10,782 nucleotides of DNA from NCBI GenBank assembly GCA_023432855.1, contig JAEZEZ010000055.1, forward strand, positions 1 through 10,782, in the 5' to 3' direction. The stretch is from Pseudomonadota bacterium. GTDB taxonomy: Bacteria; Pseudomonadota; Alphaproteobacteria; Caulobacterales; Caulobacteraceae. Shown piece by piece: positions 1-5,954 of the stretch. Positions within the stretch are counted from its first letter, which is position 1, and every line of letters starts with the position of its first letter. Position numbers and translations under genes: made by a program. The notes beneath the pieces are model-generated. The model saw only the letters and a program-made list of their open reading frames with translations. It searched no databases and was not told the origin of the DNA.

Positions 1-501
1 GCCGAGGAGCCTGCGCCGCCGAGGCCGGCCGGCGCGCCCAGGCCTGCGCCGCCGACGGCGCCGGTCCGCTCCGCCCAGGAGGCCGAGCAGATGAAGACCC
101 TGCTGGCCCAGCTGGCCTCGGGCGTCAGACACGCGCCCGCGCCGCGTCCAGCGGCCCAGGCCGCCCGCCACGAACCCGACCCCCTCGAACCCCGCCGGCT
201 GCGCCGCCTGACGCGCGAGCGCGACCCCATCGAGGCCCGACTCGATCTGCACGGCTACGGCGTGTGGGAGGCCGAGGACCGTCTCAAGGCCTTCCTGCTG
301 CGCGCCCACGCCAACGGCCTGCGCGCCGTGCTCGTGGTCACCGGCAAGGGCTCGACCGGCGACGGCCTCATCCGCCGCCACGCGCCCGAATGGCTGGCCT
401 CGCGGGAGCTGCGCGGCGTGGTCGCAGGGGTCTCCACCGCTGGCCGCCGTCACGGCGGCGAGGGCGCCCTCTACGTCGCCCTGAAGGCGCGCAGGGAATA
501 G
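1..501 (+). CDS. Smr-domain protein, 5' end outside the window
   Basis: The frame is open from base 1 and ends with TAG at 499-501, so the true start lies upstream; the ATG at 91 is internal. The visible 166 residues begin with a Pro/Ala/Arg-rich linker (about bases 1-230) and end in a complete Smr (small MutS-related) domain. Family motifs are all present: LDLHG at 241-255, TGKG at 340-351, and the closing HGGEGALYVAL at 451-483. Smr domains are nucleic-acid-binding and often nicking endonuclease folds; LDLHG and TGKG line the active cleft. Stand-alone Smr proteins of proteobacteria usually have a disordered N-terminal region followed by one C-terminal Smr domain, as here. The cellular substrate is not known from sequence. 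The fold assignment is firm; the nuclease activity is inferred from the family. Confidence 0.9.
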   Translation, partial: AEEPAPPRPAGAPRPAPPTAPVRSAQEAEQMKTLLAQLASGVRHAPAPRPAAQAARHEPDPLEPRRLRRLTRERDPIEARLDLHGYGVWEAEDRLKAFLLRAHANGLRAVLVVTGKGSTGDGLIRRHAPEWLASRELRGVVAGVSTAGRRHGGEGALYVALKARRE

Positions 502-521
502 GCGATCGCCGCCGGTCCGCA

Positions 522-535
522 GGCGTTTGAACGCC
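522..535. terminator. Short perfect hairpin after the Smr gene
   Basis: GGCGTT (522-527) and AACGCC (530-535) form a 6-bp stem with a 2-base loop, 21 bases after the Smr stop codon. No T-tract follows, so it is at best a weak or Rho-assisted end. The palindrome GGCGATCGCC lies just before it at 501-510. The stem overlaps the candidate -35 box of the next gene. Confidence 0.2.
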
Positions 536-554
536 ACCGCGGCTCGCCTATGTA
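527..554 (+). promoter_or_regulatory. Candidate housekeeping promoter of the zinc-ribbon gene
   Basis: TTGAAC (527-532) and TATGTA (549-554) are separated by 16 bases and match the housekeeping sigma pattern moderately. A start about 7 bases downstream would give a leader of roughly 22 bases that includes CGGAG at 573-577 before the ATG at 583. The -10 match is imperfect, so this is a tentative call. Confidence 0.35.
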
Positions 555-582
555 TGGGTCTCAATCCAGCCCCGGAGCTCCC

Positions 583-912
583 ATGCCCCTACTGATGTGC
601 CCCAACGACAACGCCGCCATGCAGACGGTCGATCGCGCCGGCGTGCAGTTCGACATGTGCCCGACCTGCCGGGGCGTCTGGCTGGATCGGGGCGAACTGG
701 AAAAGCTGATGGCCTCCGCCGTGGCCGACGCGCCCGGCGCCGCTCCGCCCCAGGCCCAGCCCTACGCCCCGCCGCCGCAGGGCCGCCCGCCCGCCCAGCC
801 GTGGGGCTACGGCGAACGCGGGGAGTACGGGGAGCGCGGCGAATACGGCGAGCGCGGCGAACGCGGCTGGGGCGGCAAGCGCCGCGGCTCCATCTTCGAT
901 ATCTTTGACTAG
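583..912 (+). CDS. TFIIB-type zinc-ribbon protein
   Basis: This 109-residue protein opens with a zf-TFIIB zinc ribbon: MCPNDNAAM near residues 5-13, then MCPTCRGVWLDRGELEKL about residues 24-41. The CPxD and CPxCxGxWLDxGEL pattern is diagnostic of the family. A Pro/Ala/Gln-rich linker follows, then a tract of nearly exact YGERGE repeats, a basic GGKRR stretch and the terminal FDIFD. The start at 583 is preferred over the in-frame ATG at 550 because CGGAG (573-577) sits 5 bases before it and the zinc ribbon follows at once. The role of this family is unknown; zinc binding is inferred. The stop codon overlaps that of the convergent kinase gene. Confidence 0.85.
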   Translation: MPLLMCPNDNAAMQTVDRAGVQFDMCPTCRGVWLDRGELEKLMASAVADAPGAAPPQAQPYAPPPQGRPPAQPWGYGERGEYGERGEYGERGERGWGGKRRGSIFDIFD

Positions 913-1904
913 CCTCCGAGGCCTTCCTTCGCCGCCAGTTCGGCAAGGCTGACCATGGGGCGCGGGCCGTAGTGGCTGATGACCTCGGCCGCGGCGAGCG
1001 CGCCCAGGCGGCCGCACTCGGGCAGGGGGCGACCGCGGGCAAGGCCGTAGAGGAAGCCGGCCGCGTACTGGTCGCCGGCGCCGGTGGTGTCGATCACCTT
1101 CTCGACCGGGAAGGCTTCGATCTCATGCGCCTGGCCGCCGGCGAGCACCAGCGAGCCCTTCTCGCTGCGGGTCACGGCGGCCAGCGGCACGAGCGTGCGC
1201 ACGCGGTCGACCGCGTCTTCGAAGTCGTCCGTCTGGCACAGCGCCAGCAGTTCGTTCTCATTGGCGAACAGCACGTCGGTGGCGGCGGAGAGGAAGTCGA
1301 GCAGGTCCTCGCGCCAGCGTTCGACCACGAACACGTCCGACAGGGTGATCGACACCCTGCGCCCGGCCTTGCGCGCGATCTTCGCCGCCTTGTGGAAGGC
1401 CTCGCGCGCGGGCGGCGGGTCGAAGAGGTAGCCTTCCAGATAGGTCACCGCCGCCCCTTCGATGAGCGCCGGATCCACGTCGTCCGGACCGAGCTGGCCA
1501 GCGACGCCGAGGAAGGTGGCCATGGTGCGCTGGCCGTCCGGCGTCACATTGATCAGACAGCGCGCCGTCTCCGGCCCGCCGGCCATGGGCGAGGTGGCGA
1601 AATGCACCCCCTGGGCGCGCAGGTCGTGGCTGAACACTTCGCCCAGCTGGTCGTCGGCCACCTTGCCGATGTAGGCGGCGCTCCCGCCGAGCGAGGCGAT
1701 CCCCGCGACGGTGTTGCCCGCCGAGCCGCCCGAGGCCTCCACCCCCGCCGCCATGGCGGCGTAGAGCTCGGCCGCGCGGGCGTCGTCGATCAGGGTCATG
1801 GTCCCCTTGGCCAGCCCCTGGGCGTCCAGGAAGGCGTCGTCGCAGGGGGCGATGACGTCGACGATGGCGTTGCCGATGGCGGCGACGTCGTGGGCGTGGG
1901 CCAT
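909..1904 (-). CDS. PfkB-family carbohydrate/adenosine kinase
   Basis: The 331-residue protein has the ribokinase/PfkB fold: an N-terminal beta-strand with GNAIVDV (11-17), the substrate-binding GGSAGNT (59-65), and the PfkB signature DTTGAGDQYAAGF (272-284), in which D278 is the expected catalytic base and GAGD the anion hole. Length is normal for the family. Alphaproteobacterial proteins of this type are usually annotated as adenosine kinase (ATP plus adenosine to AMP plus ADP), but PfkB members vary in substrate, so the sugar or nucleoside accepted is uncertain. The start is well supported: AGGAGG (complement of 1915-1920) stands 10 bases before the ATG. The gene is divergent from the exported protein at 2004 and ends on a CTAG shared with the zinc-ribbon gene. 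Confidence 0.88.
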   Translation of the reverse strand: MAHAHDVAAIGNAIVDVIAPCDDAFLDAQGLAKGTMTLIDDARAAELYAAMAAGVEASGGSAGNTVAGIASLGGSAAYIGKVADDQLGEVFSHDLRAQGVHFATSPMAGGPETARCLINVTPDGQRTMATFLGVAGQLGPDDVDPALIEGAAVTYLEGYLFDPPPAREAFHKAAKIARKAGRRVSITLSDVFVVERWREDLLDFLSAATDVLFANENELLALCQTDDFEDAVDRVRTLVPLAAVTRSEKGSLVLAGGQAHEIEAFPVEKVIDTTGAGDQYAAGFLYGLARGRPLPECGRLGALAAAEVISHYGPRPMVSLAELAAKEGLGG

Positions 1905-1967
1905 GGGCGGGGTCCCTCCTTGCGGCCCCGCCGGTTAGCCCATGGGACCCTGCGGCGCAACGGACGC

Positions 1968-1996
1968 TTGCGCAGGCGGGCCGGGGCGGCTTAGCT
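1968..1996 (+). promoter_or_regulatory. Sigma-70-type promoter giving a leaderless transcript
   Basis: TTGCGC (1968-1973) and TTAGCT (1991-1996) are separated by exactly 17 bases. The expected start point, 7-8 bases after the -10 box, is 2003-2004, the A of the ATG at 2004. No Shine-Dalgarno sequence precedes that ATG. Leaderless mRNAs are well documented in Caulobacter. Confidence 0.55.
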
Positions 1997-2003
1997 CGCG
2001 GCC

Positions 2004-2546
2004 ATGCGCAAGCTGCTGCTGCTTTCGGCCCTCGTCCTGCCCCTGACCGCCGCGGCGCCCGCCCTGGCCGAGGGCGCGCCGGCGTCGGGCCCGCGCGACC
2101 GGGTCGAGCGCGACCGCGGCCAGCCGCGCGCCAAGCCCTCGCCCGAGGAGAAGAAGGCGCGGCGCGAACGCCGTCCCCGGCGCCAGCGTTCGGGCGGCGG
2201 CGACCTCGTGGTCGTGCCGGGCAGCGAGCTGTCCAGTTCCCCCGACCGCTCGCGCGGCGACGACCGGGGGCTGAGGCCCGCCGCCTCGCCGGTGCGCAGC
2301 TTCCAGGCCCTGATCGGCCGCGACGAGCGCAACCTGACCCTGGCGCTCGGCGCGCCCGAGACCGCCCGCGACGAGGCCGGCGGCGCCATGTGGACCTACC
2401 GTCTGCCGTCCTGCGCCCTCTACGTCTTCCTGGCCCGGGACGAGCGCGGGGCGCTCCGGGTCAAGGGCGGCTCCACCGGTCCGCTGCGCCGCGGCGCGCC
2501 GACGCCCGAGCTCGACGCCTGCGTGGCCGAGGCGAAGCCCTCCTGA
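2004..2546 (+). CDS. Exported hypothetical protein with BamE-like C-terminal segment
   Basis: The 180-residue product begins with a clear Sec signal peptide: MRK, a Leu-rich core, and a likely cleavage after ALA near residue 22. A long charged, Arg/Pro-rich low-complexity stretch follows (25-95). The C-terminal 80 residues carry the only fold-like part: SFQALIGRDERNLTLALGAP (99-118), then MWTYRLPSCALYVFL (129-143). This 'helix, LG.P, W.Y, C..YVFL' pattern resembles SmpA/BamE-type periplasmic modules and is common in uncharacterised Caulobacterales proteins. C137 and C173 could form a disulphide. The start is set by the signal peptide and the promoter ending at the ATG. Function is unknown; periplasmic or outer-membrane-associated location is inferred. 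The ATP-grasp gene begins 13 bases downstream, suggesting co-transcription. Confidence 0.75.
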   Translation: MRKLLLLSALVLPLTAAAPALAEGAPASGPRDRVERDRGQPRAKPSPEEKKARRERRPRRQRSGGGDLVVVPGSELSSSPDRSRGDDRGLRPAASPVRSFQALIGRDERNLTLALGAPETARDEAGGAMWTYRLPSCALYVFLARDERGALRVKGGSTGPLRRGAPTPELDACVAEAKPS

Positions 2547-2559
2547 TAAGCCGCCTCGC

Positions 2560-3423
2560 ATGCGTATCGCCATCCTGACCCCCGACCCCGAGGATCCCGC
2601 CTACCAGGGCCGCTGGAGCCAGGTGCGCGACCGCATGGTCGGGCCGCTCGCCGCGCTTAGCGTGGAAGTCGAGAGTCGCAGCTGGATCGAAGTCGAGGAC
2701 TGGAACGCCTTCGACTTGGTGCTGCCGCTGACGGCGTGGGGCTATCACCGCGATCACTTCGGCTGGCTCAACGTCACGGACGGGTGGGAGTTCAGCCGCG
2801 CCCCCGTACTCAACCCGCCCAGCGTGCTTCGCTGGAATTCCGACAAGCGCTACCTCGACCGTCTGCAGCGGCTGGCCCTGCCGGTCATCCCTACGGTGTT
2901 CGTGGACGAGCTGGACCAGGCGGCGCTGGACCGGGCCATCGACCTGTGCGGCAGCGAGGAACTGGTGGTGAAGCCGCAGGTGTCGGCCAGCGCCTACCAG
3001 ACATCGCGGGTCAGGCCGGGCCAGGTGGTGCAGGACCCGCCGGAGGGGCCGGCCATGATCCAGCCCTACATGGGCGAGGTGGCCTTCGATGGGGAACTCT
3101 CCCTCATCTACCTCGGCGGGCAGTTCAGCCACGCCATCCGCAAGGTCGCCCGCACCGGGGACTTCCGCGTGCAGCCCGAGTGGGGCGGCCGTATCTCGGA
3201 ATACCGGCCCGACGCCGACGTGCTGGCCGCGGCCGACCGCATCCTGGAACACGTCGAGGAGCCGTTGCTCTACGCCCGGGTCGACATGGTGCGCGGGCCG
3301 GACCGCAAGCCGCTGCTGATGGAGCTCGAGCTGATCGAGCCGGACCTCTACCTCGACTTTGACCCCTTGCGCGGCGAAGGCTTCGCCCGGGCCGTGGCCG
3401 CCGCGGCCGCCGCCTCCAGGTAG
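2560..3423 (+). CDS. ATP-grasp ligase, DcsG/RimK-like
   Basis: The 287-residue protein is a compact ATP-grasp enzyme of the RimK/glutathione-synthetase group. Seen in order: an N-terminal Rossmann-like start (MRIAILTPDPE), WNSDKRYL (92-99), the ATP-binding lysine strand VVKPQVSASAYQT (136-148), the adenine-region MIQPYM, GELSLIYL and FSHAIRK, the loop GDFRVQPEWGG (200-210), and the metal-binding segments YARVDMVRG (238-246) and LLMELELIEPDLYL (252-265). This motif set matches the family that contains DcsG, the D-cycloserine-forming ligase. Such enzymes join a carboxylate to an amine through an acyl phosphate; the substrate here is unknown and no biosynthetic cluster surrounds it. No Shine-Dalgarno sequence precedes the ATG; it probably follows the 2004 gene in one transcript. 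The last 25 codons overlap nth on the other strand. Confidence 0.85.
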   Translation: MRIAILTPDPEDPAYQGRWSQVRDRMVGPLAALSVEVESRSWIEVEDWNAFDLVLPLTAWGYHRDHFGWLNVTDGWEFSRAPVLNPPSVLRWNSDKRYLDRLQRLALPVIPTVFVDELDQAALDRAIDLCGSEELVVKPQVSASAYQTSRVRPGQVVQDPPEGPAMIQPYMGEVAFDGELSLIYLGGQFSHAIRKVARTGDFRVQPEWGGRISEYRPDADVLAAADRILEHVEEPLLYARVDMVRGPDRKPLLMELELIEPDLYLDFDPLRGEGFARAVAAAAAASR

Positions 3424-4115
3424 AAGTCGCGCGACGGGCACCAGTCCGCCACTACGCAGTTCAGGCACCGCGGCCGCTGCGCCACGCAGACATAGCGCCC
3501 GTGCAGGATGAGCCAGTGGTGCGCCCGCGACAGCCAGCGCTCCGGCACCACCTTCTTCAGCTGCGCCTCGATCTTCTCCGGCGTCGGCGCATTGGCCAGG
3601 GCTAGCCGGTGGGAGACGCGGAAGACGTGGGTGTCGACCGCGATGGCCGGCTCGATCCCCAGCTCGTTCAGCACCACCGAGGCCGTCTTGCGCCCCACGC
3701 CGGGCAGAGCCTGCAGCGCCTCGCGCTCCAAGGGGACCACGCCCCCGTGCTGCTCGACGATCATGCGCGCGGCGGCGATGACGTTCTTCGCCTTGGAGCG
3801 GTAAAGGCCGATGGAGGAGATGTAGGGGATCAGCCCTTCCTCCCCCAGCGCCAGCATCCTGGCCGGCGTGTCGGCGACCTCGAACAGCACGTCGGTGGCC
3901 TTGTTGACCCATACGTCGGTGGCCTGGGCCGACAGGGCGACGGCGACCACCAGGGTGTAGGGATCGCGGAACTTCAGCTCCGTGCGCGGTTCGGGCTCCA
4001 TCTGCTCGAAGCGCTCGAAGATGGCGGCCACGCGCGCCGGGTCGGGCGGAAAGCGGCCCTTGCGGGGCGCGGCGGGGGTCTTCTTGCCGGGGGCGGCGAT
4101 GGGTCGGCGGGCCAT
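3348..4115 (-). CDS. nth: Endonuclease III (base-excision repair DNA glycosylase/AP lyase)
   Basis: The 255-residue protein removes oxidised pyrimidines and cleaves abasic sites by beta-elimination. The helix-hairpin-helix LPGVGRKTA (137-145) carries the catalytic lysine K143; VDTHVFRV supplies the catalytic aspartate D161. The [4Fe-4S] loop is intact as C-x6-C-x2-C-x5-C (C210, C217, C220, C226). The start at 4115 is preferred over an upstream GTG at 4139: GGAG lies 4 bases before this ATG and the extra residues resemble nothing. A basic, Pro/Ala-rich N-terminal extension of about 25 residues and an Ala-rich, basic C-terminal tail (231-255) flank the core. That tail is encoded wholly on the strand opposite the ATP-grasp gene's 3' end. 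Divergent from the GFA-family gene. Confidence 0.95.
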   Translation of the reverse strand: MARRPIAAPGKKTPAAPRKGRFPPDPARVAAIFERFEQMEPEPRTELKFRDPYTLVVAVALSAQATDVWVNKATDVLFEVADTPARMLALGEEGLIPYISSIGLYRSKAKNVIAAARMIVEQHGGVVPLEREALQALPGVGRKTASVVLNELGIEPAIAVDTHVFRVSHRLALANAPTPEKIEAQLKKVVPERWLSRAHHWLILHGRYVCVAQRPRCLNCVVADWCPSRDFYLEAAAAAATARAKPSPRKGSKSR

Positions 4116-4133
4116 GGCGCTCCACAAGCACGG

Positions 4134-4162
4134 CTGCACGGCGCCGCCAAGTCCGCTAGCTT
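4134..4162 (+). promoter_or_regulatory. Candidate promoter, leaderless start of the GFA gene
   Basis: TAGCTT (4157-4162) ends 6 bases before the ATG at 4169, so the expected transcription start falls on the A of the ATG. A weak -35 match, CTGCAC (4134-4139), lies 17 bases upstream. There is no Shine-Dalgarno sequence. The arrangement repeats that at 1968-2004, which strengthens both calls. Confidence 0.4.
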
Positions 4163-4168
4163 GGGCGC

Positions 4169-4582
4169 ATGAGCGACAACCTCCGCCACGCCGCCTGCGC
4201 CTGCGGCCAGCTCCGCGCCACGACCCGGGGCGAGCCGGTGCGGGTCAGCGTCTGCCACTGCAACAACTGCCGCCGGCGCAGCGGCAGCCTGTTCGCCGCG
4301 CAGGCCCGCTGGCCCGACGACAAGGTCGAGATCACCGGCGAGTCGCGCGAATGGGTCAAGGTCGGCGAGGAGGGCGGCCACGCCGCCTTCCGCTTCTGCC
4401 CCGATTGCGGCTCGACCGTCAGCTACACCCTCGACGCCCTCCCCGGACTGACCGCCATCGCCATGGGCGCCTTCGCCGGTCATGAGGGCAACGCCCCCCT
4501 GCCGCCGCCGCAGTACGAGGTGTTCCACGACCGCGCGCCGAAGTGGCTGCACCTGGAAGGCATCGAGCGGCCGTACGATTAG
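4169..4582 (+). CDS. GFA-family (CENP-V/GFA domain) zinc protein
   Basis: The 137-residue protein has the full cysteine pattern of the GFA domain: CxC (C10, C12), CHCNNC (C29, C31, C34) and CPDC (C77, C80), which together bind two zinc ions on a beta-sheet fold. Length is typical. The family is named after glutathione-dependent formaldehyde-activating enzyme, which promotes S-hydroxymethylglutathione formation, but most members, including short single-domain ones such as this, have no proven reaction. No alcohol dehydrogenase or S-formylglutathione hydrolase gene lies nearby, so a formaldehyde role is not supported by context. The start is fixed by the promoter-ATG arrangement upstream. It converges on rimM across a long palindromic repeat. 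Confidence 0.88.
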   Translation: MSDNLRHAACACGQLRATTRGEPVRVSVCHCNNCRRRSGSLFAAQARWPDDKVEITGESREWVKVGEEGGHAAFRFCPDCGSTVSYTLDALPGLTAIAMGAFAGHEGNAPLPPPQYEVFHDRAPKWLHLEGIERPYD

Positions 4583-4641
4583 GCGGCGTCTTCGCCATCG
4601 CGGGGGATGTGGAGCGGGACTAGAGACGTCGCCTCATCAGC

Positions 4642-4720
4642 CCTCATTCTGAGCCTGTCGAAGGACGAGGGCGTTGCAGCGCGTCCGAAATCCTCGTCCT
4701 TCGACAAGCTCAGGATGAGG
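4642..4720. repeat. Long inverted repeat between GFA gene and rimM
   Basis: The 29-base arms 4642-4670 and 4692-4720 are complementary at 27 of 29 positions, with a 21-base loop. The core GTCGAAGGACGAGG and its complement is a dispersed palindromic element seen often between genes of Caulobacterales and sphingomonads (recalled knowledge). It lies between two convergent stop codons (4582 and 4728), so RNA from either strand would fold into a long stem; it may end transcription or protect 3' ends. Confidence 0.85.
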
Positions 4721-4727
4721 ATTTCTA

Positions 4728-5255
4728 CTACCCCTCGTCCCCCATCACCTCGTCGGGCCTGACGGCCAGCAGCCAGCCGTCGGCGATGTGGAGTTCGGGG
4801 ACGGCGTCCTTCGTGAACGGCAGGTACCAGGTCTGGCCGCCGCCCTGCGGTGCGATCTCCAGCATGTCGCCGGCGCCGAAGTTCTGCACGCTTTTCACCG
4901 CGCCCAGCACGGCGCCGTCGGCGTCGCGGGCCTGAAGCCCGATCAGGTCGGCCAGGTAGAATTCGTCCTCGTCCGGCGCCGGCAGGGCCTCGCGCGGGAC
5001 GTACAGCCTGACGCCGCGCAGGGCGTCGGCGTCCTCCTTGCTTGCTGCCTCCTTCGCCCGCACCACCAGCCCGCCCTTGTGCAGGCGCGCGGCGGTCAGG
5101 GTCAGGGCGACGGAGCCGTCGGCCTTCAGTAGCGGGCCGTAGCCCTTCAGCGCCAGCGGGTCGTCGCTGTAGGCCGTGATCCGCACCTCCCCGCGCACGC
5201 CGAACGCGCCCGCGACGCGGCCGATCTCGATCAGGTGGGGAGCGGGTGCGGGCAT
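4728..5255 (-). CDS. rimM: Ribosome maturation factor RimM
   Basis: The product (175 residues from this start) helps mature the 3' domain of 16S rRNA and binds uS19 during 30S assembly. The N-terminal RimM domain shows IGRVAGAFGVRGEVRI (about residues 10-25) and the C-terminal PRC-barrel shows FYLADLIGL, GAVKSVQNFGAGDMLEI and YLPFTKDAVPEL. Two starts are possible. The ATG at 5273 would add MSGFSG, but those codons fall largely within the palindromic repeat that fills the rpsP-rimM gap, so the ATG at 5255 is preferred; neither has a strong Shine-Dalgarno sequence. It is third in the ffh-rpsP-rimM series. The usual next genes trmD and rplS are absent; a convergent GFA gene lies there instead. 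Confidence 0.93.
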   Translation of the reverse strand: MPAPAPHLIEIGRVAGAFGVRGEVRITAYSDDPLALKGYGPLLKADGSVALTLTAARLHKGGLVVRAKEAASKEDADALRGVRLYVPREALPAPDEDEFYLADLIGLQARDADGAVLGAVKSVQNFGAGDMLEIAPQGGGQTWYLPFTKDAVPELHIADGWLLAVRPDEVMGDEG

Positions 5256-5264
5256 GCCTGAAAA

Positions 5265-5362
5265 TCCGCTCATCCCCGCGAACGCGGGGACCCGGTCCTT
5301 TCGTCTGTCGCGACGTGATCGCTGGACAGCACTGGGTCCCCGCTTCCGCGGGGATGAGCGGA
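5265..5362. repeat. Paired palindromic repeat between rpsP and rimM
   Basis: Arms 5265-5296 and 5331-5362 are inverted copies with 29 of 32 positions complementary. Each arm is itself a small hairpin (CCCCGCG-AA-CGCGGGG on the left; CCCCGC-TTCC-GCGGGG on the right), giving the two-unit architecture of REP/BIME elements. The sequence type, CATCCCCGCG...GCGGGGACCC, is a frequent dispersed repeat in alphaproteobacteria (recalled knowledge). It occupies almost the whole gap and reaches into the alternative rimM start at 5273. Confidence 0.85.
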
Positions 5363-5368
5363 AAAGAA

Positions 5369-5908
5369 TTAGCCCTTGTCTTCTTCGGCGGCCGGAGCCT
5401 CTTCAGCGGCGGCTTCAGCAGCCGGCGCCTCTTCAGCGGCGGCCTCGGCGGCGGGCGCTTCTTCAGCAGCAGCCTCGGCGGCCGGAGCTTCTTCCGCCGG
5501 GGCGGCTTCGGCTTCGGGCTCGGGCTCCGGAGCCGGGGCGGCCTTGGCGGCGGCTTCGGCCTCGGCGCGGTCGGCCTCGCGCTGGGCGCGTTCGGCGGCG
5601 CGTTCTTGCGCCTTCTTGCCCGGCTGCGCCTTCTGCGGGTTGTTGCCGTGCTCCCACTTCACCAGGCCCTCGGTGGCCAGGAAGCGCGCGACGCGGTCGG
5701 TCGGCTGGGCGCCCTTTTTGAGCCACTCCTCGATGCGCTCGGTCTTCAGCACGATGCGCGGCGTGGCGCCGTCCTTGGGCAGCAGCGGGTTGTAGGAACC
5801 CACCTTCTCGAGGAAGCGGCCGTCGCGGGGCGAGCGGCTGTCGGCGACGACGATGTGGTAGTAGGGGCGCTTCTTGGCGCCGCCGCGCGAGAGACGGATC
5901 TTCAGCAT
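5369..5908 (-). CDS. rpsP: Small-subunit ribosomal protein bS16 with long acidic tail
   Basis: Residues 1-85 are a standard bS16: MLKIRLSRGGAKKRPYYHIV, then DGRFLEKVGSYNP and the helix around RIEEWLKKGAQPT. bS16 binds 16S rRNA early and stabilises the 30S body. Residues 90-120 are charged and helical, and about 120-179 form a Pro/Glu/Ala tail containing the ten-residue unit EEAPAAEAAA three times. At 179 residues it is about twice the E. coli length; C-terminal extensions are usual in alphaproteobacteria, but this one is long and repetitive. The start is secure: AAGGA stands 9 bases before the ATG. The open frame continues far upstream into ffh, but that part is antisense-like noise. The gap to the ffh stop is 46 bases, so the two are likely co-transcribed. 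Confidence 0.95.
   Translation of the reverse strand: MLKIRLSRGGAKKRPYYHIVVADSRSPRDGRFLEKVGSYNPLLPKDGATPRIVLKTERIEEWLKKGAQPTDRVARFLATEGLVKWEHGNNPQKAQPGKKAQERAAERAQREADRAEAEAAAKAAPAPEPEPEAEAAPAEEAPAAEAAAEEAPAAEAAAEEAPAAEAAAEEAPAAEEDKG
5401..5490. repeat. Three tandem 30-bp units in the rpsP tail
   Basis: Units 5401-5430, 5431-5460 and 5461-5490 each begin CTTCAGC on the plus strand and encode one EEAPAAEAAA decapeptide; diverged partial units flank them on both sides. The units are similar but not identical in DNA, while the peptide is exact. Confidence 0.85.
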
Positions 5909-5954
5909 TTCAGTCAGTCCTTGGTCAGTCGTTTCAGTCGGTTGATCGGAAGGT

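Noticed and set aside
972..1994. Long plus-strand open frame opposite the kinase gene
   Set aside because: It is the antisense shadow of a well-supported PfkB gene; its His/Arg/Gly-rich translation shows no motifs.
2461..4131. Open frame of over 550 codons on the minus strand
   Set aside because: It covers two recognised genes (ATP-grasp on the plus strand and nth in another minus frame) and reads as low-complexity Arg/Ala/Gly sequence, a usual artefact of very high GC.
4642..5362. CRISPR-like array suggested by several palindromic repeats
   Set aside because: The repeats belong to different families, are inverted rather than direct, and have no regular spacers or cas genes.
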